Shown here one piece after another: positions 1 through 6,102 of a stretch of DNA of 6,102 bases (positions are counted from its first letter, which is position 1; each line of letters begins with the position of its first letter). The DNA comes from Acidobacteriaceae bacterium (GTDB lineage: Bacteria > Acidobacteriota > Terriglobia > Bryobacterales > Bryobacteraceae): contig JAFAQG010000394.1 in assembly GCA_019246575.1 (NCBI GenBank), positions 1-6,102 on the forward strand, read 5' to 3'. The notes beneath the pieces are model-generated. The model was not told where the DNA came from and ran no database searches. It worked only from the letters and a program-made list of their open reading frames with translations. The position numbers and the translations under genes are program-made.

Positions 1-920
1 GTGATGGCCCATTTCAAGAACCCGACAATTGCTTTCTTCTTTTCCGGATCGGATATCTTCTCGGGAATCAGCAGCCACGTGAACGTCGAGATTGGATATG
101 CTGTCGCACCGGCAGCATCCGTAATAGAAACGCGAAAGTCGTCGGGCATTTTCACTCCTGCTGCTGCGGCGCTTACCGATCCCAGATCAGCTTTAATGAG
201 CTTGCCCGCTTTGTTCTTTACCTTTCCGTACGCCAGGTGACTCTTGATCGCGTAAATCAACTCGACGTATCCGATCGCGCCGGGTTGTTGCTTGATAATA
301 CCGGCCACTCCATCGTTAGTTTTTCCACCAACCCCGGTCGGCCAATTCACCGACGTATTCGTGCCTACCTTCGCTTTCCACTCCGGACTGACCTTCGAAA
401 GGTAGTCGGTCCAGCAGTATGTGGTGCCACTTGCTTCTGCACGGTGCGCGACCAGGATATTCAGATCCGGCAACTTGAGACCGGGGTTCGCCTGAACAAT
501 TGTAGGATCGTTCCATTTCTTAATGTTGCCCAGGAAAATACCCGCGAGAATCTCAGGCGTAAAATTCAGTTGATTCACGCCCGGGACATTGTAAGTCGGA
601 ACAGCCGCCCCCAGGACCGTTGGGAACTGCAAAATGCCGAATCCGCGCTTCTGTTTGAACTCCTTGATCTGCGCATCCGTCATCGGCCCATCGCTTGCTC
701 CGAAATCCACCACGCCCTCGGTTACATTCTTTATGCCGCCGCCCGAACCGATCGGTTGATAGTTGATCTGCACGTTTCCGATCGACTGATACTCGTTGAA
801 CCACTTCTGATAGATCGGCGCCGGAAACGTAGCCCCGGCACCGGTCAATGTCACTTGAGCGAATAGAGGTAGCGCGGCAATGAACGAAACTACGAAATGA
901 ACTGCTATGCGCAATCGCAT
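1..920 (-). CDS. pstS: Phosphate ABC transporter substrate-binding protein PstS (3' end outside window)
   Basis: Periplasmic high-affinity phosphate-binding protein that delivers phosphate to the PstCAB permease. The ATG is the complement of 918-920, and 306 codons are open to the window edge, so the C-terminus is missing. Residues 1-21 form a Sec signal peptide (MRLR start, hydrophobic core, cleavage expected after LFA before QVTLTGAG); there is no lipobox cysteine. Family landmarks in order are GAGATFPAP (27-35), the QPIGSGGG loop (55-62), DFGASDGPM (72-80) with Asp77, LGNIKKWNDP (130-139), and the ligand loop HRAEASGTTY (159-168) with Arg160, Ser164, Gly165 and Thr166. PGAIGYVE (213-220) and the late ISTFTWLLIP segment also fit. 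Compared with E. coli PstS, Asp137 of the loop is replaced by Glu162 and Gly138 by Ala163. An imperfect GAAGAG precedes the ATG by 5 nt. The gene follows phoR after 62 bp that hold a Pho-box-like array. pstC, pstA and pstB are expected beyond base 1 but cannot be seen. Confidence 0.95.
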   Translation of the reverse strand, partial: MRLRIAVHFVVSFIAALPLFAQVTLTGAGATFPAPIYQKWFNEYQSIGNVQINYQPIGSGGGIKNVTEGVVDFGASDGPMTDAQIKEFKQKRGFGILQFPTVLGAAVPTYNVPGVNQLNFTPEILAGIFLGNIKKWNDPTIVQANPGLKLPDLNILVAHRAEASGTTYCWTDYLSKVSPEWKAKVGTNTSVNWPTGVGGKTNDGVAGIIKQQPGAIGYVELIYAIKSHLAYGKVKNKAGKLIKADLGSVSAAAAGVKMPDDFRVSITDAAGATAYPISTFTWLLIPEKISDPEKKKAIVGFLKWAI

Positions 921-931
921 TGTGTCTCTTC

Positions 932-937
932 AGTATC
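932..937 (-). promoter_or_regulatory. Possible -10 element of the pstS promoter
   Basis: GATACT in the pstS sense matches TATAAT at 4 of 6 positions and lies 11 bp after the last Pho-box-like unit. That is close to the 10-bp spacing seen in E. coli phoA-type promoters, where the box replaces the -35 element. Only 11 nt separate it from the ATG, so the transcript would be nearly leaderless and would lose the GAAGAG ribosome binding site. This weakens the call. Confidence 0.3.
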
Positions 938-948
938 GGAACGGTGCT

Positions 949-988
949 GTAAACGCGAGATGACGCTAGCGTTACAAACGCGTTACTC
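949..988 (-). promoter_or_regulatory. Candidate tandem Pho box (PhoB operator) upstream of pstS
   Basis: Read in the pstS sense (988 down to 949) there are four 7-bp units separated by exactly 4 bp: GAGTAAC, TTGTAAC, GCGTCAT and CGTTTAC. The first three share the core GTNAY and the fourth has TTTAC. The E. coli Pho box has the same form, 7-bp units of the CTGTNAY type at an 11-bp period, each pair binding a PhoB dimer; here the four units match 5, 6, 5 and 5 of 7 positions. Viewed on the plus strand, GCGTTAC is repeated perfectly at 969-975 and 980-986. The first unit overlaps the phoR stop codon. The last unit ends 28 bp before the pstS ATG. Location, orientation and gene context all agree, but the operator consensus in this lineage is not known to me. 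Confidence 0.55.
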
Positions 989-2347
989 GGGTGCCGCATC
1001 GAGTAGTAGAGTGAACTTCGATCCTCGCCCAAGCTGGCTTTCAACCGTGACGGTGCCGCCCATTCGCTCAATCACTTCCTTTACGATCGGCAGGCCTAAA
1101 CCCGTTCCGCCTGCAGGCCGCGCTCGCGCTTTGTCGACGCGGTAAAACCGCTGGAAGATCCGTTTCAGTTCGCTCGTCGGAATCCCCACGCCCGTGTCGG
1201 CAACCGAGACTGCTACATGCCCGTCCTCGGTCCGGCTGCAGTCCACTCGGACTTCGCCGTTATCTCGATTGAACTTCACCGCATTGTCGAGCAAGTTCAC
1301 CAATGCCTGTTCGAGCCGGAACCGGTACCCCGTGACATGACAGTGGTGGCAGTCGCGAAGCAGCCGTATACCGCGGGAGGATGCAGCATGCTGAACGATA
1401 TTGACTGCCGACTCGACAACCTCTGCCACGGAAACGCGCTGCGGCGGTGCCTCCGGCGGCGCGTTCGAATCGAGTTCGGACAACACGAGCAGATCGGTCG
1501 CAATGTTGTTGAGACGTATGGCGTGCGAAAGGATGATCTGAACGAACCGGCGGCCGTTTTCTTTATCATCGATTGCACCGTCCATTAAGGTTTCCGCATA
1601 GCCGCGAATGGCAGTGAGCGGGGTCCGAAGCTCGTGCGAGACATCGGCCACGAAATCTTTGCGCATCTGTTCCTGGTGCTTAATGTCGGTTGTGTCATGC
1701 AGCACGATAACCGCTCCCCGCCCCGGTCCAGAAGCGAATGGCAGGGCTCGTGCTTCGAACCACCTGTTGCCTGCTGTAGGGAATTGAAAGCTGGCTTTCT
1801 CGGGTGAGCGCGTTCGCACCACACGCTCCAAAACGTCCCGAAGAACAGGCTCCCGCACCACTTCATACAACGCCCGGCCCTCGGGTTCGGGTACCCGCGT
1901 GACGAATGCCTGCGAGAATGCGTTGTTGCAAAAGACGACTCTGAGATTGCGGTCGACGGCGAGGACAGCTTCGGCCATGCACGCAAGAATCGCCTGCCTT
2001 CGTGTCGATTCGAGATTTACGCTTTCGACGACATCGCGAATGCGCTGAGACATTGCTCGCATCGCACGTGAGAGGTGCTCCAACTCGATGGGTCCGTCCT
2101 CCGCGAGCTGTGCGTCCGAACGCGGCACGGCGGCAACAAAGTTTTCGAGCCGCTGCAGAGCACCGGATAGCCTGTGCAACACCCTTCGGTGGATCGCCAC
2201 TGCTGCCGCACTCAATGCTGAGATGATGACGGCAATCTTAAAAGCAGCCCAAGCCGTCGCGCCGGGCTTTAAATCGGACCAGAGCCACCACAAGGCAACG
2301 GGCAGCGACAGCATGAGCAGCAGCCAATAACGAAATACCTTGCTCAA
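983..2347 (-). CDS. phoR: PhoR-type membrane sensor histidine kinase
   Basis: Two-component sensor kinase of 454 residues, probably controlling the phosphate-starvation response through a PhoB-type regulator. Two membrane segments (about 7-24 and 35-53) enclose a loop of only about 10 residues, so there is no periplasmic sensor domain; this fits PhoR, which senses through the Pst/PhoU complex. A HAMP-like linker (about 54-110) leads to a PAS domain (about 112-225). The dimerisation and phosphoacceptor helix has SHELRTPLTAIRGY with His238. The ATPase domain shows the N box NLLDNAVKFN (351-360), G1 DTGVGIP (384-390), the F-box FQRFYRVD (398-405) and G2 GGTGLGLP (413-420), so all catalytic motifs are intact. 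The start is TTG, two codons after an in-frame TGA. The first ATG, codon 12, would cut into the first membrane helix. The gene begins 18 bp after the ppk stop, suggesting coupled translation. phoB, which often precedes phoR, is absent here. The family is certain; the PhoR assignment rests on architecture plus the flanking ppk and pstS. Confidence 0.9.
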   Translation of the reverse strand: MSKVFRYWLLLMLSLPVALWWLWSDLKPGATAWAAFKIAVIISALSAAAVAIHRRVLHRLSGALQRLENFVAAVPRSDAQLAEDGPIELEHLSRAMRAMSQRIRDVVESVNLESTRRQAILACMAEAVLAVDRNLRVVFCNNAFSQAFVTRVPEPEGRALYEVVREPVLRDVLERVVRTRSPEKASFQFPTAGNRWFEARALPFASGPGRGAVIVLHDTTDIKHQEQMRKDFVADVSHELRTPLTAIRGYAETLMDGAIDDKENGRRFVQIILSHAIRLNNIATDLLVLSELDSNAPPEAPPQRVSVAEVVESAVNIVQHAASSRGIRLLRDCHHCHVTGYRFRLEQALVNLLDNAVKFNRDNGEVRVDCSRTEDGHVAVSVADTGVGIPTSELKRIFQRFYRVDKARARPAGGTGLGLPIVKEVIERMGGTVTVESQLGRGSKFTLLLDAAPE

Positions 2348-2362
2348 ATGAATTCAGTGAAA

Positions 2363-2367
2363 CCCTC
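2363..2367 (-). promoter_or_regulatory. Possible ribosome binding site for phoR, overlapping the ppk stop
   Basis: GAGGG in the phoR sense overlaps the ppk TGA stop and is the only purine-rich match upstream of the phoR TTG. The 15-nt spacer is longer than the usual 5-10 nt, so initiation may be weak and depend on ribosomes finishing ppk. No better in-frame start with a closer site is visible. Confidence 0.3.
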
Positions 2368-4534
2368 ACGCCTCGCGACGTTTCAGAAACGACGTCTGGC
2401 TGCTCAGGGGCTTTCTCCCATGCTGGCGAGTGGGGCGGATATACGTGCCGTCGGGCCGCATAATTCGGGCGTTTGCGTCGTCTTCGAGATACTTGTCCAG
2501 AATGCGCTCCAGCCTGCGAACTAGCTTCCGGTCCTCTATGGGAAACAGAACTTCCACCCGCCGGTTGAGGTTGCGCGGCATCAGATCGGCGCTACCGACG
2601 TAAACCAGCTCATCGCCGCCGTTCTGAAAATAGTAAATCCGACTGTGTTCGAGAAAGCGCCCGACAATACTGACGACGCGAATGGTTTCGCTGATTCCCG
2701 GCAATCCCGGCCGCAACGAGCAAACGCCCCGCACGATGAGGTCTATTTTTACGCCGGCCTGCGATGCCTCGTACAGCACTCGAATCATACCGGGATCTTC
2801 GAGTGCGTTCATCTTAAAGATAAGATGTCCGTCGCCGTGCTCTTGGTGGCGCTCGATCTCGGCACGGATTAAGCGCTCGAGGCCGCTCCGAATTGTATGC
2901 GGCGCGACCAGCAACTTGCGATACGACTTCTTGGCCGAGTAACCCGTCAGGAAATTAAAGAGGTCGCTAACATCGGCTCCGATCTCTTCATTAGCAGTGA
3001 ACAGCCCGAGATCCGTATAGAGACGCGCCGTCGAGGGATTGTAATTTCCGGTGCCAAGGTGGACGTAGCGAACGATTGCATCACCTTCGTGTCGCACTAC
3101 CATGGCCATTTTCGCGTGGACCTTAATGCCAGGCAATCCGTAGACAACGTGCACGCCTTCGCGCTCCAGCTTCTGAGCCCATTCGATGTTGCTTTCCTCA
3201 TCGAAACGGGCCTTGAGCTCCACCATGACCGCAACCTGTTTCCCGTTCTGGCTGGCTTCGAGGAGAGCCTCGACGAGCGGAGAGTTCGGGCCGACGCGAT
3301 AGAGCGTCATCTTTATAGCGAGCACATTCGGATCGTCAGCGGCCCCACGCAGAAAATCAACTACGGGCTGGAAAGAATCGAAGGGGTGATGAAGGAGGAT
3401 GTCGCCCTGTTGTATGGCGGCGAAGATTTCGGGCCCCGATGCGCCCGCAAGCGATTGCGGCGTCCAAGGAATAAATGGCCTATCCTTCAGTGCAGATTTG
3501 TCGATATTCAGAAGCGCTCGAACGCGGCTGAGGTCGATGGGGCCGTCGACGCGGTAAACATCGTTCTGGTCCAGCTCCAGGTTTGTCGTGAGGAGATCGA
3601 GCAAACTCTGCGGCATTCCGGCATTGATCTGCAGCCGAACCGCATCGCGGAAGCGCCTTCGCCAGACTGCCTCCTGCACGCTCTCGAGAAGGTCGTCGCT
3701 CTCGAGTTCCTGGATGGCGAGTTCGGCGTCGCGCGTAAGGTGAAACAGATCAGCCTGGAGGATTTCCATCTCCGGAAACAGCATGCGCAGGTTCGCGATA
3801 ATCACCTGTTCGATCCAAACAAACGCCAGTTCCCCTGCACGCGAAGGTATAGGGACCAGTTGCGGGAGTGAATCAGGCACTTTGACGCGTGCGAAGCGCT
3901 CCACACCATCGCCGTTGCTCACCATCGCCGCGACATTAAGGCTGAGGTTTGAAATGTGGGGGAAAGGCCGGCCTTGATCGACGGCTAAGGGCGTGAGGAC
4001 AGGGTACAGAATGCGTCGAAAATAATCATCGATCGCGGTCTTCTGCTGGGCATTCAGCTCGTCCAGTTCCAAGATCTCGATGCCGGATTCCTTGAGCTCG
4101 GGGATGATGTCTTCGCGCCAGACCTGATAGATCTCACGAACGATGCTCGTGACCTCGTGTCGGATCAACTCGAGCTGTTCGCTGGGGCTGCGCCCGTCCA
4201 TGCTGATTTCCGTGGTGCGGGTTTCGATCTGCTGCCATAAGCCTGCGACGCGAACCATAAAGAATTCGTCCATGTTCGATCCCAGGATCGAAATGAACTT
4301 TACGCGCTCCAGAAGCGGATTATTCGGATCGCGTGCTTCCTCGAGGACGCGGCGCTGAAACGCGAGCAGGCTCAAGTGAGGATTGAGGTAAAGTTCGGGG
4401 GAATCGAGCCGGGTAGTAAGCGCTGCCGTTCGGGACTGCGGTGCGCGTCTTCTCCTCGCCGAGCGTGCCGTTGCCATACGAGCGGGTGCGTCGAAAGTAC
4501 CTCTTAATACTGTAGAACTTTGCGTTTTCCCCAC
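2366..4534 (-). CDS. ppk1: Polyphosphate kinase 1
   Basis: Makes long-chain polyphosphate reversibly from the gamma-phosphate of ATP. The 722 residues contain all PPK1 regions. The N-terminal domain starts near residue 45 with SPELYLNPHLSLLAFQRRVL and continues to GSNMDEFFMVRVAG (85-98). The middle domain includes YPVLTPLAVDQGRPFPHISN (177-196). The two phospholipase-D-like C-terminal domains follow. KVHAKM (471-476) carries His473, matching the autophosphorylated E. coli His435. FLEHSRIY (627-634) carries His630, matching His592. HLGTGNYNPSTARLYTDLGL (492-511) and SADLMPRNLNRRVEV (648-662) are typical PPK1 motifs. Residues 1-44 are a basic, low-complexity extension (ARSARRRR) absent from E. 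coli Ppk. The start used is GTG with no Shine-Dalgarno match; ATG at codon 20 (complement of 4475-4477) is an alternative, also without a clear site. The gene leads the ppk-phoR-pstS series. No convincing promoter is seen upstream on this strand. Confidence 0.96.
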   Translation of the reverse strand: MGKTQSSTVLRGTFDAPARMATARSARRRRAPQSRTAALTTRLDSPELYLNPHLSLLAFQRRVLEEARDPNNPLLERVKFISILGSNMDEFFMVRVAGLWQQIETRTTEISMDGRSPSEQLELIRHEVTSIVREIYQVWREDIIPELKESGIEILELDELNAQQKTAIDDYFRRILYPVLTPLAVDQGRPFPHISNLSLNVAAMVSNGDGVERFARVKVPDSLPQLVPIPSRAGELAFVWIEQVIIANLRMLFPEMEILQADLFHLTRDAELAIQELESDDLLESVQEAVWRRRFRDAVRLQINAGMPQSLLDLLTTNLELDQNDVYRVDGPIDLSRVRALLNIDKSALKDRPFIPWTPQSLAGASGPEIFAAIQQGDILLHHPFDSFQPVVDFLRGAADDPNVLAIKMTLYRVGPNSPLVEALLEASQNGKQVAVMVELKARFDEESNIEWAQKLEREGVHVVYGLPGIKVHAKMAMVVRHEGDAIVRYVHLGTGNYNPSTARLYTDLGLFTANEEIGADVSDLFNFLTGYSAKKSYRKLLVAPHTIRSGLERLIRAEIERHQEHGDGHLIFKMNALEDPGMIRVLYEASQAGVKIDLIVRGVCSLRPGLPGISETIRVVSIVGRFLEHSRIYYFQNGGDELVYVGSADLMPRNLNRRVEVLFPIEDRKLVRRLERILDKYLEDDANARIMRPDGTYIRPTRQHGRKPLSSQTSFLKRREA

Positions 4535-4543
4535 TTGGGTGCG

Positions 4544-4557
4544 AGCCGCGAACGGCT
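4544..4557 (-). other. Small hairpin just upstream of the ppk start
   Basis: In the ppk sense AGCCG-TTCG-CGGCT forms a 5-bp perfect stem with a UUCG loop. It ends 9 nt before the GTG start, where a Shine-Dalgarno sequence would normally lie. There is no U-tract, so it is not a terminator. It could affect ribosome access if the GTG is the true start. A stem this short in GC-rich DNA may be chance. Confidence 0.3.
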
Positions 4558-4580
4558 TGAAACGCCTACCGGGTATACGA

Positions 4581-4609
4581 TTGACTCCTGTATGCTTGAC
4601 GATTACACT
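4581..4609 (+). promoter_or_regulatory. Predicted sigma-70 promoter of the TonB-dependent receptor gene
   Basis: TTGACT at 4581-4586 matches the -35 consensus at 5 of 6 positions. It is followed by a 17-bp spacer and TACACT at 4604-4609, a 4 of 6 match to the -10 consensus. Transcription would start near 4616, giving a leader of about 30 nt that contains the ribosome binding site. A second TTGACG at 4596-4601 has no -10 partner at 17 bp. Confidence 0.5.
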
Positions 4610-4636
4610 GCAGAGCTAGGAAGAACATTACAGTTC

Positions 4637-4641
4637 AGGGG
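4637..4641 (+). promoter_or_regulatory. Ribosome binding site of the TonB-dependent receptor gene
   Basis: AGGGG, continuing as TGA, lies 6 nt before the ATG at 4648. This is ideal spacing and supports that ATG over the Met codons at positions 8 and 10, which fall inside the signal peptide. Confidence 0.7.
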
Positions 4642-4647
4642 TGAACT

Positions 4648-6102
4648 ATGGCGCTTCGTGTTGCAGGAATGGCGATGGCTTGTTGTGCCTTCGCCGCAGT
4701 TTCTTTTGCTCAAGAGTTTCGCGGAACCGTGACCGGCGTTGTGACAGACCCAAGCGGCACAGGCGTTGCAAACGCGAAAGTCACGGCCAAAAACCTGGCC
4801 ACCAATCAGGAGAGTACGCAAATGACGAGCAGCGAAGGCGCGTATTCGATTCCGTTTCTGGTGCCCGGTACCTATTCGATGACGGTGGAGGCTGCCGGGT
4901 TTGACAAGCAAGTAAGACCGCAGGTTGAGGTACACACGGGCGATAAGCTGTCCGTGAATTTCTCGATGGAGATTGGTCAGGTGCAGAGCACGGTGGAGGT
5001 GACCGCTACGCCGCCGCTGCTCGAGGCTTCCGCAACCCGGGGCGACGTGATTGAGAATCTACGCGTGACTCAGTTGCCGATCAACGGCCGGAATCCGTTC
5101 TTTCTGACGACCTTGTCGACCGGCGTGGTATTTGCTGGAAATCCACAGTTCACGCGGCCCTTCGATAACGGCGACAACGTGAATTTTTCAATCAACGGCG
5201 GCGTGCGGCAGACGAATTCGTGGCTGCTGGACGGCGTGCCCGATGATTCGATCACCGACACCGACTCCGCCCGAACGCACGGCAACCAGAACATCGCTTA
5301 TATTCCCACCGTGGATGCGACCCAGGAGTTCAAAGTAGTGACAAACTTCTATGACGCGCAGTATGGCCGAACCGGCGGCGGTGTCATGAATGTCACAACG
5401 AAGAGCGGAACGAACGATTTTCACGGCGCGGTGTATGAGTTCATGAGGCGGTATCAGTTGGACGCCAACACTACGCAGAACAACGCCGCCGGGCGTCCGA
5501 TCTTCAGCGTCGATCCAGTCACGAAGAAAAACATCGGCGGTCACAAGCTGGATCAATACGGAACCGAAATCGGCGGCCCGGTGTGGCTTCCGGGACTCTA
5601 TAACGGCAAAGATAAGACATTTTTTGCATTTGGAGTGGAGAACTATATCGAATCGACGCCCTCCCCCATTCTGGGCAGCGTCCCGTCCTTAGCGGAGCGG
5701 ACAGGCGATTTCTCGAAAGCGGGAGTGAATATCTACGATCCGCTAACGACAGCATCGAACGGCGCGGGCGGTTTCACACGCACCCAGTTTTCGGGTAACA
5801 TCATTCCGCCTGGACGGCTCAGCGCGACGGGACAGGCGATCATCAATGCCTATCCGGCGCCGAACACCGGCTCCCCCGACGCGGTAACGAATAACTACAT
5901 TGCAAGCCCGAACGTCAGCTCCGATCACTTTCGCAACTGGATTGCGCGCGTGGATCAGAATTTCGGCGAGAAGGAACGGATGTTCTTCCGGTATGCGCAC
6001 AACCGGCGGAATCAAATCGATAACGGCGCAAATGGTTTTACCGGTCCGGGCAAGGATGCGCAGGACCCGCTAGTGCGGTTGAATGATAACGCCGTGGCCG
6101 AT
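4648..6102 (+). CDS. Oar-like TonB-dependent outer-membrane receptor (N-terminal 485 residues, 3' end outside window)
   Basis: Outer-membrane beta-barrel protein expected to import or bind a large substrate using TonB energy. Its substrate cannot be told from sequence. Residues 1-21 are a signal peptide, with cleavage expected after SFA and before QEF. Residues about 25-110 form a carboxypeptidase-regulatory-like beta-sandwich: GTVTGVVTDPSGTGVANAKV (26-45), then EGAYSIPFLVPGTYSMTVEAAGF. The plug domain follows (about 113-265), with VEVTA (116-120), LPINGRNPFFLTTLSTGV (143-160), SINGGVRQTNSWLLDGVP (181-198), VDATQEFKVVTNFYDAQYGR (222-241) and GGGVMNVTTKSGTNDFHG (243-260). The barrel begins near residue 261, with strand-like segments such as FFAFGVENY and RMFFRYAHNRR. 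Related proteins usually have about 1,000-1,200 residues, so more than half is missing here. The frame is open to the window edge. The gene diverges from ppk across 113 bp with its own promoter and ribosome binding site. Such receptors are very numerous in Acidobacteriota, so closeness to Pho genes is weak evidence of a phosphate role. Confidence 0.93.
   Translation, partial: MALRVAGMAMACCAFAAVSFAQEFRGTVTGVVTDPSGTGVANAKVTAKNLATNQESTQMTSSEGAYSIPFLVPGTYSMTVEAAGFDKQVRPQVEVHTGDKLSVNFSMEIGQVQSTVEVTATPPLLEASATRGDVIENLRVTQLPINGRNPFFLTTLSTGVVFAGNPQFTRPFDNGDNVNFSINGGVRQTNSWLLDGVPDDSITDTDSARTHGNQNIAYIPTVDATQEFKVVTNFYDAQYGRTGGGVMNVTTKSGTNDFHGAVYEFMRRYQLDANTTQNNAAGRPIFSVDPVTKKNIGGHKLDQYGTEIGGPVWLPGLYNGKDKTFFAFGVENYIESTPSPILGSVPSLAERTGDFSKAGVNIYDPLTTASNGAGGFTRTQFSGNIIPPGRLSATGQAIINAYPAPNTGSPDAVTNNYIASPNVSSDHFRNWIARVDQNFGEKERMFFRYAHNRRNQIDNGANGFTGPGKDAQDPLVRLNDNAVAD

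Noticed and set aside
237..866. 209-codon open frame on the plus strand opposite pstS
   Set aside because: It is antisense to a clear PstS coding sequence, has no recognisable domain and no ribosome binding site stands out.
963..972. Perfect 10-bp palindrome ACGCTAGCGT between phoR and pstS
   Set aside because: There is no T-run for a terminator. It overlaps the Pho-like units and is partly produced by them, so I do not call a separate operator.
2897..3871. 324-codon open frame on the plus strand opposite ppk
   Set aside because: It lies wholly antisense to ppk, whose protein has all the family motifs. The predicted product shows no recognisable domain and looks like a GC-driven mirror frame.
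4572..4577. TATACC as a -10 element for ppk
   Set aside because: No acceptable -35 element lies 16-18 bp upstream on the minus strand, so I did not call a ppk promoter.
4602..4633. Two near-consensus Pho half-sites in the ppk sense (CTGTAAT and GTGTAAT)
   Set aside because: They are 25 bp apart, out of phase with the 11-bp period, and neither has an adjacent partner unit, so they do not form a Pho box.
4675..4686. Two adjacent cysteines in the receptor signal peptide as a lipoprotein lipobox
   Set aside because: The residues before the cysteines do not fit a lipobox, and a normal signal peptidase I site follows at SFA before QEF.

Overview
The window looks like chromosomal DNA from a Gram-negative bacterium, most likely an Acidobacteriota member (Solibacter/Bryobacter-like). 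The main reason is the large Oar-like TonB-dependent receptor with an N-terminal carboxypeptidase-regulatory-like domain, a family greatly expanded in that phylum. Moderately high GC and a phosphate-starvation gene block are compatible with this. The assignment is an inference from protein style; there is no rRNA or other phylogenetic marker here.

Layout. Three genes lie on the minus strand, read right to left as ppk (4534-2366), phoR (2347-983) and pstS (920 to beyond base 1). ppk encodes polyphosphate kinase 1. phoR encodes a membrane histidine kinase with a PAS domain. pstS encodes the periplasmic phosphate-binding protein and is cut by the left edge. The ppk-phoR gap is 18 bp and the phoR-pstS gap is 62 bp, so they read as one Pho cluster. 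No response-regulator gene (phoB) lies next to phoR; it must be elsewhere, possibly further left beyond pstS. A 113-bp divergent intergenic region (4535-4647) separates ppk from a plus-strand TonB-dependent receptor gene that runs off the right edge. That gene has a plausible sigma-70 promoter and a good ribosome binding site.

How they work together. PstS captures periplasmic phosphate for the Pst ABC transporter. PhoR senses the state of phosphate supply and phosphorylates a PhoB-type regulator. Ppk stores imported phosphate as polyphosphate. The most informative non-coding element is a set of four 7-bp units at an exact 11-bp period (988-949, pstS sense). It resembles two tandem Pho boxes and sits over the phoR stop codon, 11 bp upstream of a possible -10 element for pstS. 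The receptor's substrate is unknown; its link to phosphate is only by proximity.

I found no mobile elements, CRISPR arrays, tRNA or rRNA genes, and no convincing terminator. No new type of system is evident. The window is a normal Pho cluster with some interesting details: the operator, a substituted ligand-loop residue in PstS, and non-ATG starts with poor ribosome binding sites for ppk and phoR.
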